Origin: Rhizobiaceae bacterium | GTDB taxonomy: Bacteria > Pseudomonadota > Alphaproteobacteria > Rhizobiales > Rhizobiaceae | Length of the DNA stretch: 13,700 nt | NCBI GenBank assembly: GCA_021648425.1 | Contig: JAKISV010000062.1 | Coordinates: forward strand, 1 to 13,700 | Reading direction: 5' to 3' | Made by a program: the position numbers and the translations under genes | The notes under the pieces: generated by a model | The model's database searches: none | The model's input: only the letters and a program-made list of their open reading frames with translations | What the model was told of the DNA's origin: nothing | Shown: piece after piece, positions 1-6,574 of the stretch | Layout of the letters: every line of letters starts with the position of its first letter | How positions within the stretch are numbered: the first letter of the stretch is position 1

Positions 1-279
1 GTGAACTGCACGTTCCTTAACGCACCCTATTTCACCGCCATAACGCACTGGCCGGCCCATCATATGGGCAAGTTCAATGACAATCTCATCGTTCATTACT
101 TCCAGTGCATTGATGGCCTTGTCAACAATAGCCACGCGCTCGCCAACGGGCCGTTTCGCCCACTGTTTTTGAGCGGTAAGCGCTGCAGCCAGGCGTGTAT
201 CTATTTCAGCGCGAGTATCCAGTTCGCGCTCGGCATAAATACTGCCGTCGATGGGTGATATGCATTTTAGTTTTGTCAT
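1..279 (-). CDS. Aldehyde dehydrogenase family protein, N-terminal part (cut by window edge)
   Basis: The reading frame opens with ATG at 277-279 and stays open to the window edge, giving the first 93 residues (MTKLKCISPIDGSIYAEREL...). The opening 'SPIDGSIYAE', the helical 'AALTAQKQWAKRPVGERVAIVDKAI' and 'ELAHMMGRPVRYGGEIG' match the N-terminal NAD-binding region of the ALDH superfamily. The catalytic Cys and Glu lie outside the window and cannot be checked. The family oxidises an aldehyde to a carboxylic acid with NAD(P)+. The start lies 4 bp after the glutamine-synthetase-like stop codon, so the two are almost surely co-transcribed. By context it may oxidise an aldehyde arising from a gamma-glutamylated amine, as PuuC does, but the substrate is not shown. 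Family assignment is firm; specificity is not. Confidence 0.88.
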   Translation of the reverse strand, partial: MTKLKCISPIDGSIYAERELDTRAEIDTRLAAALTAQKQWAKRPVGERVAIVDKAINALEVMNDEIVIELAHMMGRPVRYGGEIGCVKERAVH

Positions 280-283
280 GATT

Positions 284-1651
284 TTAAGCCCGTTCAAATC
301 CGCGTGCCACTTCCCAGTCTGTGATCCGTCTGTCATATTCTTCCTGCTCCCACTCACCTGCTCGAACATAATGGTCAATTACATCATCGCCAAAAGCTTC
401 ACGCAGCATTTTGGATTTGTTCAGGGCTGCGGTGGCATCGCGCAGGGTTTGGGGGATGCCTCTTTCTTTTTCAGCAGCGTAAGCATCGCCGGTAAATTCC
501 GGTTCGAGTTCCAGTTTACGCTCTATGCCATCAAGGCCTGCACTCAGTAGGGCAGCGAGCGCCAGATATGGATTTAAATCCGAACCCCCTACCCGGCATT
601 CCATGCGGATAGATTTTGTGCCCGCTCCGCACAAACGATAACCGGCCGTGCGATTGTCGAGGGACCAGATGGCTTTGGTGGGGGCAAATGTACCTTTGGC
701 AAAGCGTTTATAGGAGTTGATATAGGGTGCGAGAAAATAGGTGATTTCGCTGGCATGGGTAAGCAATCCTGCCAGATAGTGGCGCATGGTTTGAGACATG
801 CCATATTCGCCTTTGGGGTCAAAAAATAAAGACTTGCCCTTTTTATCGCTAAGCGACTGGTGCACGTGGCTTGAACTTCCTGCGGCGTCGTAATTCCATT
901 TGGCCAGAAATGTAATTGCCCGGCCTTTGGCCCAGGCTATTTCCTTGCAGCCGTTTTTGGTGATGACATGGTTGTCGGCGCAATCGAGCGGGTCGGAATA
1001 TTTAATGTTCAATTCCTCCTGACCACTGTCGGCTTCACCCTTGGAGCCTTCAACAGGTATCCCTGCCCCGTGCAGACCGTTACGCATGGCACGCAGCACG
1101 TCTTCTTCTTTGGTCGTCTGAAATATGTGATAATCTTCGTTGTAGGCACTGATGGGCTCAATTCCGCGATAACCCGACGCCTGGGCCTCTTCGAAACTCT
1201 GCTTGAACAGGAAAAACTCCAGTTCCGTGGCCATCGTCGCCTTCATACCTTTGGCCTCCAGGCGGGCAACAACCTTCTTAAGAATGGCACGCGGAGAATG
1301 AGGCACGTCTTTGTGGGTGGCATGGTCTTGTACATCGCATATTACCATGGCAGTTCCCTCCAGCCAGGGCACAAGGCGAAGCGTGGTCAAATCCGGCACC
1401 ATGGTATAGTCACCATATCCCGCTTTCCAGCTGGTGGACTTATACCCCTCAACCGTCTCCATCTCCATGTCAGTTGCCAGCAGGTAATTGCACGAATGGG
1501 TTTCCTTGTAGGCGGTGTCCAGAAAAAACTCGGCTTTCAGACGCTTGCCCATCAAGCGGCCCTGCATATCCACCTGGGCCACAAGCACAGTATCTATGGC
1601 ACCGTTTTTCACGGCTTTTTTCAGTTGTTCAAGGGTGAGATTTCCCGGCAT
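284..1651 (-). CDS. Glutamine synthetase family protein (GlnA-like/PuuA-like gamma-glutamyl ligase)
   Basis: This is a 455-residue cytoplasmic ligase of the GS fold. The family joins the gamma-carboxyl of glutamate to ammonia or an amine using ATP. Visible active-site elements are TELEFF (metal-binding Glu143 and Glu145), GQEELNIKY (Glu212/213), SSSHVHQSL (His262/264), APTKAIWSLDNRTAGYR (Arg334 and Arg339, glutamate and phosphate contacts), and RMECRVGGSDLNPYLA (Glu351). Length is normal for the family. I chose the ATG at 1651 because GGAGG sits 7 nt upstream; the in-frame ATG at 1666 would give five extra residues (MGGCA) and has no ribosome site, since the GGAGG lies inside its own codons. 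It sits between TRAP DctP and an ALDH, which fits gamma-glutamylation of an amine substrate (as PuuA or GMAS do) rather than housekeeping nitrogen assimilation. The amine substrate is unknown. Confidence 0.9.
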   Translation of the reverse strand: MPGNLTLEQLKKAVKNGAIDTVLVAQVDMQGRLMGKRLKAEFFLDTAYKETHSCNYLLATDMEMETVEGYKSTSWKAGYGDYTMVPDLTTLRLVPWLEGTAMVICDVQDHATHKDVPHSPRAILKKVVARLEAKGMKATMATELEFFLFKQSFEEAQASGYRGIEPISAYNEDYHIFQTTKEEDVLRAMRNGLHGAGIPVEGSKGEADSGQEELNIKYSDPLDCADNHVITKNGCKEIAWAKGRAITFLAKWNYDAAGSSSHVHQSLSDKKGKSLFFDPKGEYGMSQTMRHYLAGLLTHASEITYFLAPYINSYKRFAKGTFAPTKAIWSLDNRTAGYRLCGAGTKSIRMECRVGGSDLNPYLALAALLSAGLDGIERKLELEPEFTGDAYAAEKERGIPQTLRDATAALNKSKMLREAFGDDVIDHYVRAGEWEQEEYDRRITDWEVARGFERA

Positions 1652-1658
1652 GGCGCAG

Positions 1659-1663
1659 CCTCC
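1659..1663 (-). promoter_or_regulatory. Ribosome binding site deciding the GS-like start
   Basis: GGAGG on the minus strand lies 7 nt before the ATG at 1651 and falls inside the alternative reading frame that begins at 1666. It argues for the shorter protein. Confidence 0.75.
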
Positions 1664-1681
1664 CATTTGATTTCAACGTGC

Positions 1682-1710
1682 TTACCCCCGCGAGTTATTC
1701 GCGGGGGTAA
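1682..1710 (-). promoter_or_regulatory. Intercistronic stem-loop after dctP
   Basis: This is a perfect 12-bp inverted repeat (arms 1682-1693 and 1699-1710, core CCCCCGCGA/TCGCGGGGG) with a 5-nt loop. It starts 24 nt after the dctP stop. Neither strand has a run of T after it, so it is not a standard intrinsic terminator. On the minus strand it more likely stabilises the 3' end of processed dctP mRNA or partly attenuates transcription into the GS-like and ALDH genes. Confidence 0.75.
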
Positions 1711-1734
1711 ATAATGTTTCACAATACAATTGGC

Positions 1735-2769
1735 CTAGCTGTAGCGGTAAGGCTTGCCGGCTTTTTGCATGGTGTCGTTGTAGTTTTTGAAGATTTCTAC
1801 AACTTTGGCTTTCGTTTCAGATTCAGCGGCAATTTCATCCCAGAATTTGAGTGCTGCCGTTTCGACCTGTGCCCACTCCTCATCAGGAATAGAAGTCAGC
1901 TTCATCTTGGTGCCACGCACGCGAAGTTCAGCCTCGCCACCCCAATACCACCACTGGCGATAATAGTGTGATGAATCCATGGTGAGTTTCAACAGTTCCT
2001 GCAAACGTGGAGAAAGCTCATTATAGCGATCCATGTTCGCAAAGAACGAACCAGCCCAGGCACCGGAGATGTTGTTGGTGAGGAAGTAGTCGGTAACATC
2101 GGCCCAACCAACGGTATAGTCTTCGGTAATGCCTGACCAGGCAATGCCATCGAGTTCACCGGTTTGCACCGCAACTTCAATATCTTCCCAGGGTAATGTC
2201 ACCGGCACCACACCAAACTGGGTGAGGAAACGTCCGGCAGTGGGGAAAGTGAATACCCGCTTGCCTTTGAGGTCCGCCAATGACCGGATTGGGTCTTTGG
2301 TGGCAAAATGGCATGGGTCCCAGGCACCGGCTGACAGATGCTTGACGCCAACTTTGGAATATTCCTCATCCCAGATTTCACCCAGGCCATACTGATTAAA
2401 CAGCACCGGCACATCGAGAGAATAACGGCTGGCAAAAGGAAAATATCCGCCAAACACAGTGACTTCAGTCGGGGAAGCCATCGAGTCATCATCAGATTGC
2501 ACTGCATCAATTGTGCCTTTTTGCATGGCACGAAACAGTTCGCCGGTGGGAACAAGCTGGTCGGCAAAGAACAGTTCAATTTCCATCTCATCGCCAGCGA
2601 TCTTGTTAAATGAGTCAATCGCCGGTTTGATCACATGCTCTGCCAATGCGGGTCCCGCATAGGTCTGCATACGCCACTTGATCTTTGATTGCGCGTGAAC
2701 CGCTGGTGCAGCAAGCGTCGCTGCTCCGGCAATAGCACTGCCTTTTAGAAACTTACGTCGTGAAGTCAT
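1735..2769 (-). CDS. dctP: TRAP transporter substrate-binding protein DctP family, Tat-exported
   Basis: This 344-residue periplasmic solute receptor belongs to a tripartite ATP-independent transporter. It starts with a twin-arginine signal, SRRKFLKGSA at residues 3-12, then a hydrophobic stretch and a likely cleavage site AVHA|Q after residue 26. The mature part has DctP-family features: AMQKGTIDAV (81-90), SLADLKGKRVF (163-173), VQTGELDGIAW (201-211) and the late helix WAGSFFANMDRYNELSP (238-254). AGGAG at about 6 nt before the ATG supports the start. It follows the dctQ and dctM genes with a 63-bp gap that is purine-rich on the coding strand and holds nothing else recognisable. By hand alignment the Arg that usually binds the ligand carboxylate, within 'K-I-R-V-P' of the family, is Thr174 here (RVFTFP), so the ligand may not be a simple carboxylate. 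Substrate unknown. Confidence 0.92.
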   Translation of the reverse strand: MTSRRKFLKGSAIAGAATLAAPAVHAQSKIKWRMQTYAGPALAEHVIKPAIDSFNKIAGDEMEIELFFADQLVPTGELFRAMQKGTIDAVQSDDDSMASPTEVTVFGGYFPFASRYSLDVPVLFNQYGLGEIWDEEYSKVGVKHLSAGAWDPCHFATKDPIRSLADLKGKRVFTFPTAGRFLTQFGVVPVTLPWEDIEVAVQTGELDGIAWSGITEDYTVGWADVTDYFLTNNISGAWAGSFFANMDRYNELSPRLQELLKLTMDSSHYYRQWWYWGGEAELRVRGTKMKLTSIPDEEWAQVETAALKFWDEIAAESETKAKVVEIFKNYNDTMQKAGKPYRYS

Positions 2770-2832
2770 ATTCCTCTCCTTGAGTTTTCATTTTTCTTTC
2801 TTTTCTTTTATCCGCTCCTTTTGGAGTTCTTG

Positions 2833-4155
2833 TTATTTTCCGTAAACATATTCAGGTAGCCACAGGGCTATCTGAGGAAATATCATTACCAGGCTAAGAG
2901 CCAGTATCATCACCAGTACAAACGGCAGTACCGAGCCGTAAATGTCGTTTATCGTAATTTGCGGCGGGGCCATTGCCCGCATTAAAAACAGGTTATACCC
3001 AAATGGCGGCGTCATATAGGCTATTTGCGTGGTGATTGTATAAAGAATTCCGTACCATACAAGGTCAAATCCGAGGGCTGCCACCAGCGGCACATAAAGT
3101 GGGGCAACTATCACCAGCATGGCAGTGTCATCCAGGAACGTTCCCATCACCAAAAATGACAATTGCATCAAAATAAGAATAGTCCAGGGTTCCAGCCCCA
3201 TTTGTTCAGTAAACAGACTATCAATGGCACGTACCGCCCCAAGCCCGTCAAATACCGCGCCAAACCCAAGGGCCGCCAGAATGATCCACATGAACATACA
3301 CGATATTGCCAAGGTCTGACGAACGGAGACTTCAAATACCCGTTTGTTCATACGTCCTTTGACAACCGCGACGGCAAAAGCGGTCATCGCTCCAATTGCC
3401 GAACTTTCGACCAGCGATGTCCAGCCATTAACAAACGGCACCATCATTGCTGCAAAAATCATCAACGGTAAAAATCCAGCGCCCAGCAACCGAATTTTCT
3501 CGGCCCGCGAAACATTGCGTTCCTCTTCTTTTAACGCCGGTCCCAATTCAGGCTGAATGCGGCAGCGCACGTAGATATAGATGACGAACAAAGCCGCCAT
3601 CATCAGCCCTGGAAATACGCCTGCCAGCCAAAGCTGACCTACGGGCTGGCGTGCAATCATCGCATACAGGACCAATACCACAGAGGGAGGAACCAGGATC
3701 CCCAGAGAAGACCCCGCTTGTATCACCCCTGTAACCATGCGTTTGTCATAACCTCGCCGCAACAATTCAGGCAAGGCAATGGTCGCCCCGATTGCCATGC
3801 CTGCGACTGAAAGACCATTCATGGCGGATACCAATACCATCAGGCCGATTGTACCAATCGCCAACCCGCCATTGATCGGCCCCATCCAGACGTGAAACAT
3901 CTTGTAGAGGTCATCGGCAATTTTGGATTCTGACAGAATATAACCCATGAAAATAAACATCGGCAGGGTTAAAAGCGGATACCACTTCATCAGCTTCATG
4001 GCAGAGGTAAAAGGAATATCCGAGCCGCCTGTACCCCAAAGGGTAATCGCCGCAATCGCTGCAATCGCACCAATCGCGCCAAACACACGCTGACCGGTCA
4101 TCAGCATCAACATCATGGAGGAAAACATGAAGACTGCGATCAGTTCCTGAGACAT
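2833..4155 (-). CDS. dctM: TRAP transporter large permease DctM family
   Basis: This is a 440-residue inner-membrane protein with about 12 hydrophobic segments. It is the ion-coupled transport channel of the TRAP system. Characteristic stretches are MNGLSVAGMAIGATIALPELLRRGYDKRMVTGVIQAGSSLG-type sequence in the first half (LGILVPPS follows), and TPPFGYNLFLMRAMAPPQIT near the C-terminus. The size is typical for DctM. Its ATG overlaps the dctQ stop by one base (TAATG), which implies translational coupling, with a G-rich site further upstream. It works with DctQ and DctP, using a sodium or proton gradient by family knowledge. Nothing looks broken. Confidence 0.94.
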   Translation of the reverse strand: MSQELIAVFMFSSMMLMLMTGQRVFGAIGAIAAIAAITLWGTGGSDIPFTSAMKLMKWYPLLTLPMFIFMGYILSESKIADDLYKMFHVWMGPINGGLAIGTIGLMVLVSAMNGLSVAGMAIGATIALPELLRRGYDKRMVTGVIQAGSSLGILVPPSVVLVLYAMIARQPVGQLWLAGVFPGLMMAALFVIYIYVRCRIQPELGPALKEEERNVSRAEKIRLLGAGFLPLMIFAAMMVPFVNGWTSLVESSAIGAMTAFAVAVVKGRMNKRVFEVSVRQTLAISCMFMWIILAALGFGAVFDGLGAVRAIDSLFTEQMGLEPWTILILMQLSFLVMGTFLDDTAMLVIVAPLYVPLVAALGFDLVWYGILYTITTQIAYMTPPFGYNLFLMRAMAPPQITINDIYGSVLPFVLVMILALSLVMIFPQIALWLPEYVYGK

Positions 4156-4661
4156 TAAAGCTTAAGCCCCCGGATTGTAGCAATATCCTTGAACAATTCA
4201 GACGTGGCCTGCAGCAGCATTAAAAAGAAACCCGCCATCATCACAAATTTTACCGGCCACATATAAGGCCGCCAGGCAGTAGCACTGCGTTCGCCATATT
4301 TAAGAGAATAGGAAGTTGAATCCCATCCGCCATATAAAAGCACCCCCAGATAAAATATCAGCAGCAAAACCGTAAATGCGTCAAACCAGGCTTTTTTTCG
4401 AATTGACCACTTGTGATAGAACAAATCCATACGCACATTTGAGCCCAACTGAATGGAATATGGCCCGCCAAGCACATAATATCCAACCATGGCAAACTGG
4501 GCCAGCTCAAGCGTCCACTGTGAAGGCAGAAAAAATGTTTTGGATATCGAGGAATAAAGCAATATCGCCATCAGCACAAAAATCAGGTACATGGCAAATC
4601 GACCGACGCGGTAGTTAAACGCATCTACAAACCTGACATATAACACAATTGCCCCTGGCAT
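4155..4661 (-). CDS. dctQ: TRAP transporter small permease DctQ family
   Basis: This is a protein of about 168 residues with four predicted membrane helices: FAMYLIFVLMAILLYSS, LAQFAMVGYYVLGGP, FTVLLLIFYLGVLLYGG and VKFVMMAGFFLMLLQA. The family hallmark 'GGPYSIQLGSNVRMDLFY' lies between helices 2 and 3, and SATAWRPYMWPVK precedes helix 4. It is the small membrane subunit that partners DctM. The start is uncertain. I use the ATG at 4661, which lies 4 nt after the amidohydrolase stop. A TTG at 4673 would overlap that gene by 8 nt. A GTG at 4646 has a GGGG site about 5 nt upstream and is also possible. Identity is well supported by hydropathy, motif and position before dctM. Confidence 0.9.
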   Translation of the reverse strand: MPGAIVLYVRFVDAFNYRVGRFAMYLIFVLMAILLYSSISKTFFLPSQWTLELAQFAMVGYYVLGGPYSIQLGSNVRMDLFYHKWSIRKKAWFDAFTVLLLIFYLGVLLYGGWDSTSYSLKYGERSATAWRPYMWPVKFVMMAGFFLMLLQATSELFKDIATIRGLKL

Positions 4662-4665
4662 TCCC

Positions 4666-5484
4666 TTACCCAAGTCTAGCGTTCAGATTACCAGCTGCCG
4701 ATGTTATCGCAGAATGTAACAAACTACTGATTTCTGCCTGCTGCTCAGCATTCGCCACAAGGTCGTTTCTGATCTCAATCATCACATTTGCAATGCCACG
4801 CTTGGAACCGTGCTCTTTTAGCGTATGAGTAACACCATCACGCGGTCCATAGGGCTGATTGCGCGCCACTTTCTTTTCTCCTGTTTCAGCCAGTGCCCTG
4901 AGCAACCCATCGGCCATACGGCTGTCGCGGTCATGCAACACACCCAACTCAATGGTGCGGGTTCTACCCTGGAAAACCGGTGTAAAAGTGTGGATGGTTA
5001 CCATAATCGAGGAACCAACCCGGCGCGTATGTGAGCCAAGACATTCACTCAGAGCATTTCTGAATGGAAAATAATACTTCTCTGCGCGCTCATCCAACTT
5101 GTCTTTGCTCAAATTGGTGTTGCCTTTGATGTCATAGTTCTCACTGCGTTCAGCCACAGCACTTTTGACAGTTGGCGGACGATTGCAATCATATATCAAA
5201 CGCGACACCTTTGATGCCACCAAAGGTGCATCAAGGAGTTCTGAAAGACTTCTGGCAATTTCAATTGCGCCGGGGTCCCAGGCAATATGACTGTTGAGAG
5301 CTTTTTTTCCCAATCCGAGATTTCTATATTCCTCGGGGATAAAATTTGAAGCATGTTCACAAACCAGAACAAATGGCCCGTTTCCTGCGGGGTTGATTAC
5401 TTCAACTACGTTTTGTGTTTTTCCTGAAAATTCCTGTTCTTTCACCGGTGCATTCAACGCATTTTCTTTCGCTGTTAATTTCAT
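4666..5484 (-). CDS. N-formylglutamate amidohydrolase family protein
   Basis: This is a soluble hydrolase of about 272 residues in the FGase family. The known HutG-type member cleaves N-formyl-L-glutamate to formate and glutamate using a metal. Visible blocks in order are VLVCEHASNFIP (40-51), HIAWDPGA (66-73), SRLIYDCNRPP (94-104), YFPFRNAL, VTIHTFTPVFQGR (162-174), YGPRDGVTHTL and VMIEIRNDLV (234-243). These include the His, Glu and Asp positions typical of the fold. It is the first gene of the minus-strand operon with the TRAP transporter, the GS-like ligase and the ALDH. No hut genes are present, so histidine breakdown is not indicated. It may instead hydrolyse an N-acyl or gamma-glutamyl glutamate derivative; that is inference. 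The start is unsettled: ATG at 5484 has a weak GGA 7 nt upstream, while ATG at 5499 and TTG at 5517 have no clear ribosome site. Confidence 0.88.
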   Translation of the reverse strand: MKLTAKENALNAPVKEQEFSGKTQNVVEVINPAGNGPFVLVCEHASNFIPEEYRNLGLGKKALNSHIAWDPGAIEIARSLSELLDAPLVASKVSRLIYDCNRPPTVKSAVAERSENYDIKGNTNLSKDKLDERAEKYYFPFRNALSECLGSHTRRVGSSIMVTIHTFTPVFQGRTRTIELGVLHDRDSRMADGLLRALAETGEKKVARNQPYGPRDGVTHTLKEHGSKRGIANVMIEIRNDLVANAEQQAEISSLLHSAITSAAGNLNARLG

Positions 5485-5616
5485 AACAAAATCCAACATT
5501 TGCAGTGTGGTAGTCAAGGATAATCTGAAATTATTTTTTCAAACAAATTTTTTGTGGAAATTTCTTTTCATTAGTGGTGGTATTCTACCTGAATAATACC
5601 AATTCTGAGCAAAAAA
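5485..5616. promoter_or_regulatory. Divergent intergenic control region
   Basis: This AT-rich stretch separates the amidohydrolase/TRAP operon (minus) from the RpiR gene (plus) and must hold promoters for both directions. It contains an inverted repeat at 5578-5601, an 8-bp palindrome GAAATTTC at 5557-5564, and a TGAA...TTCA pair at 5526-5541. I could not place a convincing -35/-10 pair on either strand. Confidence 0.6.
5578..5601. promoter_or_regulatory. Candidate RpiR operator (inverted repeat)
   Basis: Half-sites TGGTATT (5578-5584) and AATACCA (5595-5601) are perfect 7-bp inverted repeats separated by 10 bp, so their centres are about 17 bp apart. They lie 15 nt before the RpiR start codon, which suits autorepression and control of the divergent operon. 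Binding by the adjacent regulator is inferred from position only. Confidence 0.4.
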
Positions 5617-6486
5617 ATGAAAACTGACCGCACAGTAGCTGAACGTATCCGCGCCGAAATGAGTAATCTCACCCGCGCAGAACGCCAATTGGCCAATGCC
5701 ATACTGGACAATTACCCGATATCAGGGTTGGGCAGCATAACCGCCTTGTCAAAAACCTCGCGGGTATCAAACCCGACAATCGTTCGAATGGTAAAAAAAC
5801 TCGGGTTTGCCGGATTTCCGCAATTGCAAGTGCAACTGCGCAGCGAGGTTGAGGCGACCATTTCAAATCCAATCACCCGTCATGACCGATGGGCACAAAG
5901 TGTACCCGATACCCATTTACTAAATCAATTTGCTGCTGCGGCCATGGAAAACATGCGTCAGACAATTTCTCAGATCAATCCTGATGAATTTGACGCGGTT
6001 GCATCGTTGTTGTCAGATAAAACCCGCCATATACACATAGCGGGCGGACGCATAACCCATCCAATTGCCGACTATTTTTATACCCATCTGCAAATGATGC
6101 GCGATGGGCTTACCATGATACCCCCCAACATGAACACCTGGCCCCACTACCTGCTTTCAATGAAACCCGGTGATGTGTTGATTGTTTTTGACATCAGGAG
6201 GTATGAATTGGAGGTTTCGAAATTGGCGGAAGCAGCCAGCGGCAAAGATATGGAGATTGTATTATTTACCGATCAATGGGGATCACCAATCACCAAATTC
6301 GCCAGCCATTCGTTTCATTCGCGCATTGAAGCTCCATCGGCATGGGATTCCAACATGGTTATCATGTTTATTGTGGAGGCAATTATTGCTGCGGTTCAAA
6401 ATGAAACCTGGGAGGAAACAAAGCAGCGGATGAACACGCTTGAAGAAATGTTTGATCAATCCAAACAGTTCAAGAAATTTATCTGA
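5617..6486 (+). CDS. MurR/RpiR family transcriptional regulator
   Basis: This 289-residue protein has an N-terminal RpiR-type helix-turn-helix and a C-terminal SIS domain. The HTH covers about residues 5-76: LTRAERQLANAILDNYP, then ITALSKTSRVSNPTIVRMVKKLGFAGFPQLQVQLR. The SIS domain spans about 125-260 (HIHIAGGRITHPIADYFYTHLQMM, then DVLIVFDIRRYELEVSKLAEAA). In sugar-phosphate sensing members the second SIS motif carries a Ser-rich loop; here it reads FDIRRYE, so the effector is probably not a common sugar phosphate. The ATG at 5617 follows a run of A with only a weak ribosome site. It is divergent from the amidohydrolase/TRAP operon and upstream of an ABC importer, so it probably regulates one or both. 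Family confident, effector unknown. Confidence 0.93.
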   Translation: MKTDRTVAERIRAEMSNLTRAERQLANAILDNYPISGLGSITALSKTSRVSNPTIVRMVKKLGFAGFPQLQVQLRSEVEATISNPITRHDRWAQSVPDTHLLNQFAAAAMENMRQTISQINPDEFDAVASLLSDKTRHIHIAGGRITHPIADYFYTHLQMMRDGLTMIPPNMNTWPHYLLSMKPGDVLIVFDIRRYELEVSKLAEAASGKDMEIVLFTDQWGSPITKFASHSFHSRIEAPSAWDSNMVIMFIVEAIIAAVQNETWEETKQRMNTLEEMFDQSKQFKKFI

Positions 6487-6492
6487 ACCGGT

Positions 6493-6522
6493 TTGACCGC
6501 CGGCATAAGATGCTGGCATAAT
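6493..6522 (+). promoter_or_regulatory. Probable sigma-70 promoter for the ABC operon
   Basis: TTGACC (6493-6498) and CATAAT (6517-6522) are separated by 18 bp, close to the sigma-70 consensus, and lie just after the rpiR stop. A direct repeat GGCATAA (6502-6508 and 6515-6521) overlaps the spacer and the -10 box and could bind a regulator. Transcription would begin near 6530, downstream of an alternative ATG at 6521, which supports the start of the next gene at 6575. Confidence 0.6.
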
Positions 6523-6563
6523 GCGCCTTCAAATTAATAACCTAACAAAATCATATAGATTCA

Positions 6564-6568
6564 GGGAG
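6564..6568 (+). promoter_or_regulatory. Ribosome binding site of the ABC binding protein
   Basis: GGGAG lies 6 nt before the ATG at 6575. It fixes that codon as the start in preference to the in-frame ATG at 6521. Confidence 0.8.
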
Positions 6569-6574
6569 AAACAG

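Noticed and set aside
968..1714. A 248-codon open frame on the plus strand opposite the GS-like gene
   Set aside because: It lies wholly antisense to a strongly conserved enzyme, its translation shows no recognisable domain, and it runs through the hairpin at 1682-1710. It is a shadow frame.
2770..2832. CTCC-TTTT-GGAG dyad between dctM and dctP
   Set aside because: The stem is only four base pairs in purine/pyrimidine-rich DNA, too weak to call a terminator.
4666..5499. Assigning the amidohydrolase to histidine utilisation as hutG
   Set aside because: No hutH, hutU, hutI or hutF homologue is in the window, and the neighbours are a TRAP importer, a GS-like ligase and an ALDH. Only the family name is supported.
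5511..5517. TTG at 5517 as the amidohydrolase start, or the same TTGACT as a -35 box
   Set aside because: No ribosome site precedes the TTG, and no reasonable -10 hexamer lies 16-18 bp downstream of TTGACT on the minus strand.
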